Below, piece by piece: positions 45,801 through 56,610 of a stretch of DNA of 64,000 nucleotides. Positions within the stretch are counted from its first letter, which is position 1. Each line of letters begins with the position of its first letter. The translations under genes were made by a program, and so were the position numbers. The stretch lies in assembly GCA_023630585.1 (NCBI GenBank), contig CM042541.1, positions 15,497,501 to 15,561,500 on the forward strand. The letters are read 5' to 3'. The notes beneath the pieces were generated by a model, which saw nothing but the letters and a program-made list of their open reading frames with translations, had not been told where the DNA came from and did not search any database. The DNA comes from Cranoglanis bouderius. Its lineage: Eukaryota > Chordata > Actinopteri > Siluriformes > Cranoglanididae.

Positions 45801-48800
45801 CCGCTACGGTGTCCTCCTGCCACTCAGGTGAGAATCCTGTGACTGAAAAGCCATAGCGATTATCTCTTAATATATCATACGTCAGACCCTACATAGTGCA
45901 CTAAACGACCGATATAACATTTGAAATTCAGTACAGGACACAGAAATGAACTGTCCATTTTACAACTCAAACATCTTCAAACCTCAGTGGCCTCTGATGG
46001 CCACAGACCTTTCTCTAAATCAGGAATTAATGCTCTGTTCCACTAAAACTCAGAATTTCTGACCCCGAACTATGAAAAAAAAAATGCCCCTTCCTACTTG
46101 GAAAGTCAGGAAGGTGTCCTCAACCCCGAGTTCAACACATGCTCACACCATCCTCATTCAATAAAGTACCATTTCTCTAGTTTTAAATACAGACACATTA
46201 GTTGGTTAAAACTATAACATTGACTACAGTTTGCTTTTCAGAAGGCAAATACAGTGAGGGGAAAAAAGTATTTGATCCCCTGCTGATTTTGTATGTTTGC
46301 CCACTGACAAAGAAATGATCAGTCTATAATTTTAATGGTGGGTGTATTTTAACAGTGAGAGACAGAATAACACCAAAAAAATCCTGAAAAATGCATTTCA
46401 AAAAAGTTATAAATTGATTTGCATTTTAATGAGGGAAATAAGTATTTGACCCCTTCGACTTAGTACTTGGTGACAAAACCCTTGTTGGCAATCACAGAGG
46501 TCAGACGTTTCTTGCAGTTGCCCACCAGGTTTGCACACATCTCAGGAGGGATTTTGTCCCACTCCTCTTTGCAGATCCTCTCCAAGTCATTAAGGTCTCG
46601 ACGCTGACGTTTGGCAGCTCGAACCTTCAGCTCCCTCCACAGATTTTCTATGGGATTAAGGTCTGGAGACTGGCTAGGCCACTCCAGGACCTTAATGTGC
46701 TTCTTCTTGAGCCACTCCTTTGTTGCCTTGGCTGTGTGTTTTGGGTCATTGTCATGCTGGAATACCCATCCGCGACCCATTTTCAATGCCCTGGCTGAGG
46801 AAATTAGGTTCTCACCCAATATTTGACAGTACATGGCCCTGTCCATCGTCCCTTTGATGCGGTGCAGTTGTCCTGTCCCCCTAGCAGAAAAACACCCCCA
46901 AAGCATAATGTTCCCACCTCCATGTTTGACAGTGGGGATTGTGTTCTTCGGGTCATAGGCAGCATTCCTCCTCCTCCAAACACGGCGAGTTGAGTTGATT
47001 TCAAAGAACTCGATTTTGGTCCCATCTGACCACAACACTTTCACCCAGTTCTCCTCTGAATCATTCAGGCAAACTTCAGACGGGCCTGTACATGTGCTTT
47101 CTTGAGCAGGGGGACCTTGCAGGCGCTGCAGGACTTCAGTCCTTCACGGCGTAGTGTGTTACCAATTGTTTTCTTGGTGACTATGGTCCCAGCTGCCTTG
47201 AGATAATTAACAAGATCCTCCCGTGTAGTTCTGGGCTGATTCCTCACCGTTCTCATGATGATTGAAACTCCACGAGGTGAGATCTTGCATGGAGCCCCAG
47301 ACCAAGGGCTATTATTTTGTGTTTCTTCCATTTGCGAATAATCGCACCAACTGTTGTCACCTTCTCACCAAGCTGCTTGGCGATGGTCTTGTAGCCCATT
47401 CCAGCCTTGTATAGGTCTACAATCTTGTCCCTGACATCCTTGGACAGCTCTTTGGTCTTGGCCATGGTGGAGAGTTTGGAATCTGATTGATTGATTGCTT
47501 CTGTGAACAGGTGTCTTTTATACAGGTAACAAACTGAGATTAGGAGCACTCCCTTTATGAGAGTGCTCCAAATCTCAGCTCGTTACCTGTGTAAAAGACA
47601 CCTGAGAGCCAGAAATCTTGTTGATTGATAGGGGATCAAATACTTATTTCACTCATTAAAATGCAAATCAATTTATAACTTTTTTGAAATGCATTTTTCA
47701 GGATTTTTTTGTTGTTATTCTGTCTCTCACTGTTAAAATACACCTACCATTAAAATCTGATCATTTCTTTGTCAGTGGGCAAACGTACAAAATCAGCAGG
47801 GGATCAAATACTTTTTTCCCTCACTGTACACCATGAACATTAAGATGATCACACATAAATTTATCATTAATATTAGCTGGCTGCCTTGTTGCTAGTTCAT
47901 GAGCTTTTGGTGTTTGGACAGAGGAAACTAAAGGCAAGCTTTTATGGAAATGTCCATGGTTTTTTCCCCCAACTTTTTGAGTCGAAAGGACAGAGGTCAA
48001 AATGATGTAATTCCACTGCATAATGCAGCATAATGGTTAACTAGTCTTAATCTTATTAAGTTGGCCAATGTGAACATATTAATTTACTAAAGTATGCAAA
48101 CTGTGATGGTTAATAACTCTACATTTTAAGAGAAGTATCAGTTAGTTGTTTACTACTTCTGCAGACAAAACCCTTTAAAAATGATCATGTCTATTGTTAT
48201 TTTTATTTATTTATTTATTTAACCACATGATATCTTTGTAAACGAACAGGGTCACCTTAGCTGTTATTGGACTGAGCTGGCTGGTGATTGGCACATCTCT
48301 TGTAGGTCTGCTACCTAGCAGCAGGTAATTTTTGGTTAAAGATAACATGAACAAGGTGTTTGTTGTCCATGAATAATGTTTCAAACGGATGACCAGCAAC
48401 TGATTAAACTTTAACTCACAGGTTCCTTGTCAGGACAACTAGGTTTATATGAAGTTGGACTGTGTGTTAATAGTAAAATCTGTCTCCTTCAGTGTGAAAG
48501 ATTGGCTCAGTGATCTGATTCACCTTACGTGCTACAGGATCTGTGCCAGAGGACTGGCAGCCACCATCCACTACCACAATAAGTGCGTAACTGTTTTAAT
48601 CCCCCCCCTCTTTACTTTATTCAATCACATTCCTTCTAAATGCTGATGTGATGTATGTTTATTATTGCAGAGAAAATCGCCCAAAGAAAGGGGGAATCTG
48701 TGTGGCAAACCACACCTCTCCAATCGACATCGTCATTTTGGCGAATGATGGATGTTATGCCATGGTAAGGCTATCAAATGGGATTAATTGGGTTTCAATT

Positions 48801-51800
48801 CTATGTGATATCAGCACTAGCAGGAGCTTGTAGGTCTCAGAATGGACCATGGTGCTGCATAAAACAACATACTAACTACATGAGACGACACAGAACTAAA
48901 TAAGACCTACACATTTTTTACATAAAGTGCACGTGCAGATGTGTGCAAACATCACAAGTCAGTACAATAACAGACAATAACAGGACAATAGGCACAGTAA
49001 GTGACCGTGTAGCGCCGACCAGTACACAGTTCTAGTACGGAAGTGTCCAATATAACAGGTAGTGCAAAAGAATAACAATATAATAATAAAAAATGTAAAC
49101 ATAACATACTATGACATAGTATTCAGCAGACACGCTTCTAACTTATATGGACATAGCAGTTTTTTGCTGCAGCAGCCAGGTGAAGTGTATATAGTGACAA
49201 GAAATTAAATATGATATTTTTTATAAATCCAGTAGCAGCAAAAATCCAATACAGTTGATACAGAAATGTGCAAATATTGCAAGGAGAGTGGGATTATGTT
49301 CAGTTGTGTGTGTGTGTGCTTGTCAGTCCAGTCTCTGAATATTCAGGAATCTGATGGCTTGGGGAAAGAAGCTGTTACACATTTTGGCCGTGAGGGCCCG
49401 AATGCTTCGGTACCTTTTTCCAGAAGGCAGGAGGGTGAAGAGTTTGTGTGAGGGGTGTGTGGGGACATCCACAATGCTGGTGGCTTTGAGGATGCAGCGT
49501 GTGGTGTAAATGTCTATGATGGAGGTAAGAGAGACCTCCATGATCTTTTCAGCTGTCTTCACTATCCGCTGCAGGGTCTTGCGATCCGATACGGTGCAAT
49601 TTCCAAACCAGGCAGTGATGCAGCTGCTCAGGATGCTCTCAATGGTTCTTCTGTAGAACGTGGTGAGGATGAGGGGTGGGAGATGGGCTTTTTTCAGCCT
49701 TCTCAGAAAGTAGAGGCACTGCTGGTATTTCTTGGTTATGGAGCTGGTGTTGAAGGACCAGGTGAGGTTCATCATCAGCTGAACACCAAGGAATTTGGTT
49801 CTCTTGACGATTTCCATGGAGGAGCCATTGATGTTCAGTGGGGGAGCGGGGGGAGGGGAGGAGGTGTTCAAGCCCAGCAGACTCAGCTTTCCAATCAGGT
49901 GCTCAGGAATGATTGTGTTGAATGCTGAACTGAAGTCTATGAACAGCATGGGTAGCGTAGGTGTCCTTTTTGTCCAGGTGGGTGAGGGCCAAATGCAGGG
50001 TGGTGTCGATGGCATCGTCTGTTGAGCGGTTGAGGCGATACACAAATTGCAGGGGGGCAGCAGGGTCTTGATGTACCTCATGACGAGCCTCTTGAAGCAC
50101 TCCATGATGACGGGTGTGAGTGCAACCGGATGGTAGTCATTGAGGCAGGAAACTGAAGACTTCTTCAGCACGGGGACAATGGTGGTGGCCTTTAAGCACG
50201 TTGGAACGACAGCGCTGCATAAGGAGATGTTGAAGATGTCAGTGAGAACATCCGCCAGCTGGGGAGCATGTAGGCATGTGAACTTTTGGCAGTGGGATTC
50301 CTGGCCCAGTAGACCTCTATTAGCAAGTGTTGCAGTTTCCATTTTTGACCACTAGGTACATTAATAACTCCATGGATGCTAAGTGGGGCAGTGCACATGC
50401 TGCCCCATGATTGTGCAACATCTCTTAAAGTATGCAAACTCTTCTAGTGTCTACTTATTTTACCATTGCAGATGCTGACCAGAATATAGACTTTAGTGTG
50501 GCTTTAGTTGGTACTTGTAGGGCCTCAGAATGAGAACAGGACTGTGTAGGGCTCAGGATGAGAGCAGCAGCTTGTAGGTCTCATTATGGAAGCAGTAGCT
50601 CGTAGGCCTCAAGTTGGGAATATGAGCTTGTAGGCTTTGGGATAGGAGCAGGTGCTTGTAGGCCTCAGAAAAATAGCAGGAGCTTGTTGGTCTTAGTTCA
50701 TAGTAGGGGCTTTTTGGTCTCAGAATGGCAGGACAGGAGTGTGCAGGCCTCAGAATAGTAGCAGGTGCTTTTAGACCAGACAATGGCAGATGCACAAGCG
50801 TATGTGCTTTAGAATGGCAAGATTAGGAGCTTGCAGGCCTTGTGACAGGAGAAGATGCTTGTATCCCTCAGGATGATAGGAGCTTGTTGGACTCCGGATT
50901 GGCATCTGCCAAATGCCATATATGTAAGATAGGAACATGACCTTGTAGGAAAGGACCTTGTGACAGGAGCAGAGCATGTAGGTCTCAAGACAGGAATATG
51001 AATTTATAAGCCTTGAGCAGAACTTGGTCTCAGGGAACAGGACCTTTTGGTTTCAGGAGTATATAGAACCTGCTAAATCAAGCAGACATCAAGCAACTTA
51101 TGAAAGTGTCTGTTATCTGTTCTGTCTATAGGTAGGTCAGGTTCATGGCGGAATATTGGGGGTCATCCAGAGGGCAATAGTGCGATCCTGTCCACATGTG
51201 TGGTTTGAGAGGTCGGAGATGAAGGATCGCAATGCAGTGGCCAAAAGGTGACAAATCATGCTGAACCAGTAAAAAAAAAAAAAAAATCAGGGAGCTTGAA
51301 AAGAATGTGTAATTACTTGCATGCAACATTTATAGACACAATGCAAATGTTTTATTGCTGTAATCTGAGCTGTTAATGACAAACTCAAATGAACTAACTA
51401 GGTGCTTTTAATAAATTGTGTTCCTTTTTGTGCTGCAGGCTGAGAGATCATGTTGCTGACAAAACCAAGTTGCCCATTCTTATCTTCCCAGAGGGTAAAG
51501 ACTTTTATGGGCCTGTATATATATATTACATTCTTTGAATTATGCCTTATTAGAGCATGTTTCTAGCCAAGAATAGATTTTTTTTGTGTTATAGAGCTTC
51601 AACAACAAAGCAGTCAGATTAAAAGCATATTTAGGAGATCAAGGTGACACGAACCTCATAGGAAGGCTACAGTATCTCAAACAGTCACTCTTTACAACCA
51701 TGGTGAGCAGAAATATAAACCAATCTGGCAACCCGGTCATTATTTGTCTTGTCCACTGCTCTTCCTCTACTGAAAAGTGAACTTTGGGCAGTGGAATTCC

Positions 51801-54337
51801 TGGCCCAGTGGACTTCTATTAGCATTTGTTGCAGTTTCCATTTTTGACCACTAAGTGCATTAATAGCTCCATAGAAGCTAGATGGGGCAGTGCACATGCT
51901 GCCCCATGATTGTGCAACATCTCTTAAGGTGTGCATGTAAAGTCTTCTAGTGTCTACAAATCTAAACAGATCAGTGGCAGCTTTTCTCCTCAGGCACCTG
52001 ATGGTTACAGTAAAACCCTGTATATACATCCACTCCAGTTGGACTGGCTTGACTACACTGTTTGAATGTGTCCTTGTTGACCAGTACAGGAGAGTAAACA
52101 GCGTCTTTAATCATTTCCTAATTAGCATTACCATTAAACATATTTTTTAAGTGTTATATTTGTTAGCTAAATCAAACATACACTGATAGAGTTCACATTA
52201 ATGAACTCAAAGCATTGTACCTTTACCATGACAGAAATTGAGGCCGCATCAGCGCATCTTTCAAGCAGGAAAGTCGAGTTGAGGGGGCGGGGCTTCCAGC
52301 GACTGTCAGTTAATATCAGAGAGTTCAAAATACCTACGCAACTGTCAGTCATTCCAGATTAATATGCTGATTGGCACATCAGCCATTTTTATAGGGGGGT
52401 AGAGAAGACACTTTTGGTGTATTTTGGAGTGATAACTTACACCAGCATACTGCACTGTTACAATGTAGAAAAATGGCACGTCTGCTCAACTACTACATTC
52501 CTTTAAGAATTAGTTTACACCAGGACCACCTTTCATGACCTGAATTAGGATTCACTTCAGTGGAAAAAAAATTATGAGCAAAAGTCTTCAAGCTGGGGGT
52601 GACAGTGAATGCTGGCTTTTTGCTAGAATTGGCACCCTTTACTGTTTGGTTAATACAGCTGGACTGGACAGTGTTGAATTGTTAGTTGATGATTACAGAG
52701 TCCAGGACAGTCAGAATGACCATTTTCCTTCCTCAGAGCATCTATTTTACTGATCGTCAGCAGCATATAAAGACAGTTTGACCAAAGTGTTCTTTTAAAA
52801 GATCGATTAGAGCAGCTTTATGGTGCAGTAATTGCAGGTGGCTGCTTTATTCAGAACTGCTGCTTCAGCATTTCTACCTGAGCTGAAAGACTCAGAACAT
52901 TTTCCCAGGAGCATTAATTTGGGTTGGAGTTGGCTGCATTACTGCATTATACTGTGTATCAAAGGGTAAAAAATGGTAATAAGATCTGAGTTCTTGCACT
53001 GAAGGACTGCAGAGTCGGGAGAAAATAAATGAACCGTTGAGGTAATACAGATGAGCGTAAATTCTTTATCCCATGTATTATGAGCTAGACAGTGTTCTCC
53101 TTATTTGAAGTAGGCTTTTTTGTTTTGCACTGGAAGTACGGCGCTATTCTAGCTAACAAGTAAGGGATGATTATAGCCTCTGTGCAACCTGGCCTCAGGA
53201 CAGTTTGCCCATGTAAGAAGACATATAGAAATGAAATGAAATCAAATATATTATCATCTAAAACTTTAGGCCTCACTCACCTCCCTGAGTCTCATACTGA
53301 TACAGAGTGTCAGCAAACTATATTCTGAAGAAGAAAGTGATTCGACTTCAAGAAGGAGCTACGGCTATTTTTAGCTCTGTGATGTCCTTTTGTCCTTTTT
53401 AAAGCCACAGTCATGCAAAGCTTTACTGTAAGATTAGTGATGGTCATACTATGGCCAAACCATACTAAACATTCCCACCAGATTAACAAAAGTTTAGCTG
53501 ATTTTCTTTCTACTCATGTGCGTATGTTACCAAGTGCATTCATGGCACAGCTGATTTACATTTAGTGATGCCCACAAAACTCCTAAAAGGTAAAGCTGAC
53601 AGAGAGTTGAAAATGACAAAATGACAGCTAAATAGTGATAGACTAAATCTTCCAGTAATGCAGCTCAGCTATTGCAGTGTGTTGGCTACCATAAATACAC
53701 TTTTATATCACTTTTCCATTACTTTTGTCCTAACTGAATGGTTATTCTTGGCTTAATTCGTGGTTGTTTTATGTTCATGTGGTTTAATTATGTGTTTTGG
53801 ATCGCTTTCTTTCAAGTCATTAATATGAAATGACTGAGTATCACAAAGTTCATTTAATTGGTGTGTGTAATTGAAATAAATAAGTGATTTTAGACTTGAC
53901 AGTGTAATCCGTGTAAAAATAAATAAATAAATAAATTGCAGTAACTCCTTGCCAGTTATATGATTTGAAGCCAATCAGTCGACAAGTTCACATTAGTTAG
54001 TCCCCTTGTATGTAAATTTACACAAATTCAGCAGTGAATCATAGGATATGAAGATTTTTCCAAATAGCAGGAATTTCATGAACACCACATTTCTTGTGCT
54101 AATGCTCCTGTGAACGATTTATGAATTTTTGCCTGAACTTTGGTTTCCCCTTATGACAGGAACTTGCATCAATAATACATCTGTCATGATGTTCAAAAAG
54201 GGTAGTTTTGACATCGGAGGGACGATTTATCCTGTAGCAATAAAGGTATTTGTAGTCCCACACCTTTAATTTTAGCTTCTATAATAAATTAAAGATGTGT
54301 TACTGACACCATGATGTCTCCCCCCCGCCCCTGCCCC

Positions 54338-54404
<67 letters not shown>

Positions 54405-55569
54405 ATGACCCCCAGTTTGGAGATGCTTTCTGGAACAGTGCAAAGTACAACATGGTGAGCTACCTCCTCAGGATGATGACCAGCTGGGCCATAGTGTGTA
54501 ACGTCTGGTACCTTCCACCTATGAATCGCCAGGTAGGAAAGGAAAATGTGATAAGAGAAATTAGTGCTTAGCTCCTTATATCACATTTGTCCTGATTGGC
54601 TCTTTTATTAGGAAGGAGAGGACGCTGTACACTTCGCCAACAGAGTGAAATCAGCTATAGCACGGCAGGGAGGCCTGGTCGATCTATCCTGGTGAGAACA
54701 GTTATTCCCTCTACAAAATAGTCACAAGGAACGACAACAGCACTGTGTTAAAGTTTATGGCTACTCTTGCCAGGGTGCTTAAAAGTTGAAATATCATTTT
54801 ATTTATTGTGTGACTCATTATAATAATTTTGAGCATTAAAATAAGAACATTTATGAACTGATTACTTACACCATGTTGGCTAGCCAGAAGAGTTTTTCAT
54901 TGTGTAACAATTAGTTAATGCTATTGAACTCTTTCTCGTCTTTTCTTTAAATTCTCCAATTTATGTGTTTAAATGATCATTAACAGCAGAAAGTTAACAT
55001 AAACCCCCAAATATTTATACCTAAATTATACTTATAATTTGACCCATTCGACTCCACAGCGATGCTAACTAGCTGTACTAGCCTAACTAGGACATTTGCT
55101 TGTCATTTGTAATTGACCAGCCCATTTAACTGTTGATATTTGGAGCAGACACTTTTTCTTTTAATGTAAATTATTAATCATTAGAAATCTTATACTTGCA
55201 TATTCATAATAATGAAAAAGTATATTTTGGGTCTGGGTGGTTCCTGAAACTAGGTGACATAAGTATAGGAAGCTTGTAGCTACCACCTTGGGGTAAAGAG
55301 TTGCAATCAAAATTATTCAACCCCAATTGCAAATCAGATTTATTGTCAACATTTACAGACTTTCAGCAGTTTGCAGTGAACAAATCAAACAAAAGCAATT
55401 GAACTAGTTCAATACATATATATTTTATATATATTTTGCTGAAATCTTGCTTTAAATGTTGTGTGGGCTGTGTTGCAGGGATGGAGGCTTGAAGCGAGAG
55501 AAGGTGAAGCAGTCGTATAAAGAGGAGCAACAGAAGATGTACAGTAGTATGATTGTGGGACAGGACTGA
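42853..55569 (+). CDS. gpat3: Glycerol-3-phosphate acyltransferase 3 (GPAT3/AGPAT9), 441 aa
   Basis: ER membrane enzyme that acylates glycerol-3-phosphate to lysophosphatidic acid, the first step of glycerolipid synthesis. Exons: 42853-42999, 43791-43857, 45533-45827, 48250-48324, 48493-48582, 48671-48764, 51132-51247, 51439-51494, 54160-54245, 54404-54532, 54612-54691, 55479-55569. All are GT/AG, in phase. Membrane segments lie at about residues 10-36 and 152-190. The acyltransferase motifs are complete: NHTSPID at 238-244 with catalytic His239 and Asp244, WFER at 280-283, FPEGT at 311-315, and YPVAIK at 337-342. Human protein is 434 aa. Exon 2 (67 nt) is the least conserved piece; WATRRIQRGQ anchors it. 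The acceptor at 42796 suggests an upstream non-coding exon. Introns carry a Tc1, a LINE remnant and a minisatellite. No damage to the frame. Confidence 0.95.
43000..43790. other. GPAT3 intron 1
   Basis: Mostly unique sequence. 'atgacatcactgaagaactg' near 43490 recurs at 56342, so at least one dispersed repeat fragment is present. Confidence 0.4.
44393..44935. mobile_element. hAT-like MITE
   Basis: Ends 'cactggttctcaaactgg' and 'caacttgagaaacactg' are inverted, the CAGTGGTTCTCAA-type terminus of hAT elements. Next to the left end is 'gggtccatgaattttt'. No transposase domain recognised inside. GPAT3 intron 2. Confidence 0.6.
46252..47826 (-). mobile_element. Tc1 transposon, 1575 bp (copy 1 of pair)
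   Basis: TA-flanked. Ends 'cagtgaggggaaaaaagtat' and its complement, with arms of about 190 bp containing 'gcccactgacaaagaaatg'. Same family as 60047-61446. GPAT3 intron 3. Confidence 0.93.
46460..47465 (-). pseudogene. Tc1 transposase with two frame breaks
   Basis: Starts MAKTKELSKDVRDKIV at 47465. The frame shifts after KWKK (about 47330) and again after ARLKFA, where TGA intervenes (about 47070). The last part reads VLWSDGTKIEFF, FQHDNDPKHTAKA and SPDLNPIENLWREL and ends TKY. The first catalytic block has DGT where most copies have DET; the aspartate itself is kept. Confidence 0.88.
48847..50280 (-). mobile_element. Deleted non-LTR retrotransposon (CR1/L2-like)
   Basis: Minus strand. Reverse transcriptase pieces LNDYHPVALTPVIMECFKRL and FIDFSSAFNTIIPEHL, then a jump to FLGVQLMMNLTWSFNTSS and the C-terminal THPSHKLFTLLPSGKRYRS. 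The catalytic F/YxDD block is deleted. The AT-rich tail at 48850-49300 fits the 3' UTR. Clade assigned by resemblance only. GPAT3 intron 6. Confidence 0.82.
50281..50457 (-). repeat. About 177-bp dispersed repeat, copy 1
   Basis: Near-identical blocks occur at 51778-51956, e.g. 'gtttccatttttgaccact' and 'cccatgattgtgcaacatct'. Contains the palindrome 'ggggcagtgcacatgctgcccc'-like core (ggggcag and ctgcccc arms). The strand is arbitrary. Confidence 0.8.
50510..51055 (+). repeat. Minisatellite in GPAT3 intron 6
   Basis: About fourteen imperfect units of roughly 35-42 bp based on 'gcttgtaggcctcagaatg' plus 'gcaggagcag'. A lone unit sits at 48818-48846 on the other side of the LINE. Confidence 0.8.
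51778..51956 (-). repeat. About 177-bp dispersed repeat, copy 2
   Basis: Second copy of 50281-50457, direct orientation, inside GPAT3 intron 8. Ends 'agtcttctagtgtctac' as in copy 1. Confidence 0.8.
51960..54159. other. Rest of GPAT3 intron 8
   Basis: About 2.2 kb of mostly unique-looking DNA. 'gggggcggggcttccag' near 52283 may mark an old repeat. No frame or tandem array of note. Confidence 0.4.
54301..54403 (+). promoter_or_regulatory. Splice acceptor of GPAT3 exon 10 built on (CT)n
   Basis: A perfect branch-point match TACTGAC at 54301-54307 is followed by about 95 nt without any AG, made of C-rich sequence and (CT)30 at 54342-54401, then CAG at 54401-54403 and the exon. Confidence 0.75.
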
Positions 55570-56447
55570 AAGACACACGTCCATGTTTTCTCCATGTTGT
55601 CTGTTCTCTGGACTGGAGAGTGAACCCGAGTGGACCGAGTTAGATAGATTCACTATCAATAGTCCTTTTATAGCCTCAGAAAACAGGCACCCAAAGACTG
55701 TGATTTATTCAGTCATCACATATGAACATATCAGGTCAATTCTCTGTATCTGCAAAGTTTTTAAAATCGCTTCAAAAATTAAATGTGTGCAATTTTCCCC
55801 CTTTATAAAATGAACATAATTCAATCTCACCTGAAATCATTTACATAAACACACACACAGATTTTAATATAGTTGCTTTAAATTAGCATCAGTTTACACA
55901 TTGAATTTCAAGATCATCAGCATGTGCTGTTCGTAATTGAGTTGGCGCTTTGAGTCAGTTCTTTTAAGTAAATTGTAACAGCCAACTTGCGAGCCATTGT
56001 TGTCCCCTTTTTTGTAGATGTAGGCAAATGTGGTTTAGGCCTAATTTAATCACAATGCCTCTGTGGAAACATTAAGTCTCAGATGCTATTATTTTCCAAA
56101 GGACATATGTTGTGCCTTATTGATTAATGATTTAAATAGATGCTCTAAAATTCAATGCAAAGTAATGTTATTCTGTTAATTAGCAGGTAGAGCATGACTT
56201 TATGAAACAAATAACATATTTTAGCAAAAATAAAAAAAACTGATCATAATATCAAACCTTTTCTGGTTTAGAAAAAAAATGGCAATGAGTCATCTGAGAC
56301 CTGAACCAAGTCTAAAACACTAAATCACATTAGCACATTTGTATGACATCACTGAAGAACTGGACATGGGTTTGAGAAAGAGATTTGCACAAAGATTTTG
56401 GGTGAGACAGATTTTCATAGCTACATTCTTTTTTGAAAACTTTATTT
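55570..56447. other. GPAT3 3' UTR and downstream
   Basis: Starts with the likely 3' UTR. ATTAAA near 55778 is a possible polyadenylation signal and an AATAAA lies near 56228. No other feature seen. Confidence 0.4.
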
Positions 56448-56610
56448 GGAGTTACTGTTACCACTCCAAAGTTTATTGTTTTTCTATAACAGCACGTCCC
56501 CACGTTAACTCCTGTTATACCACAGCAGTTTGTCAATTATTACAGTTTTGTTTTAATTAATTAAAAAATGTCACATGCTTTTTATCCATTCCTTTAATTC
56601 AGTGTATTCT
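56448..56610 (+). repeat. Family A repeat, proximal fragment
   Basis: 'gttactgttaccactccaaa', 'tttctataacagcacgtcc' and 'gttataccacagcagtttg' match the family core. Confidence 0.6.

Noticed and set aside
49455..49928. 157-codon plus-strand frame
   Set aside because: Antisense shadow of the LINE coding region.
49323..50342. 339-codon open frame on the minus strand, the longest in the window
   Set aside because: It is a deleted retrotransposon reverse transcriptase; its first residues come from an adjoining 177-bp repeat and the catalytic block is missing.
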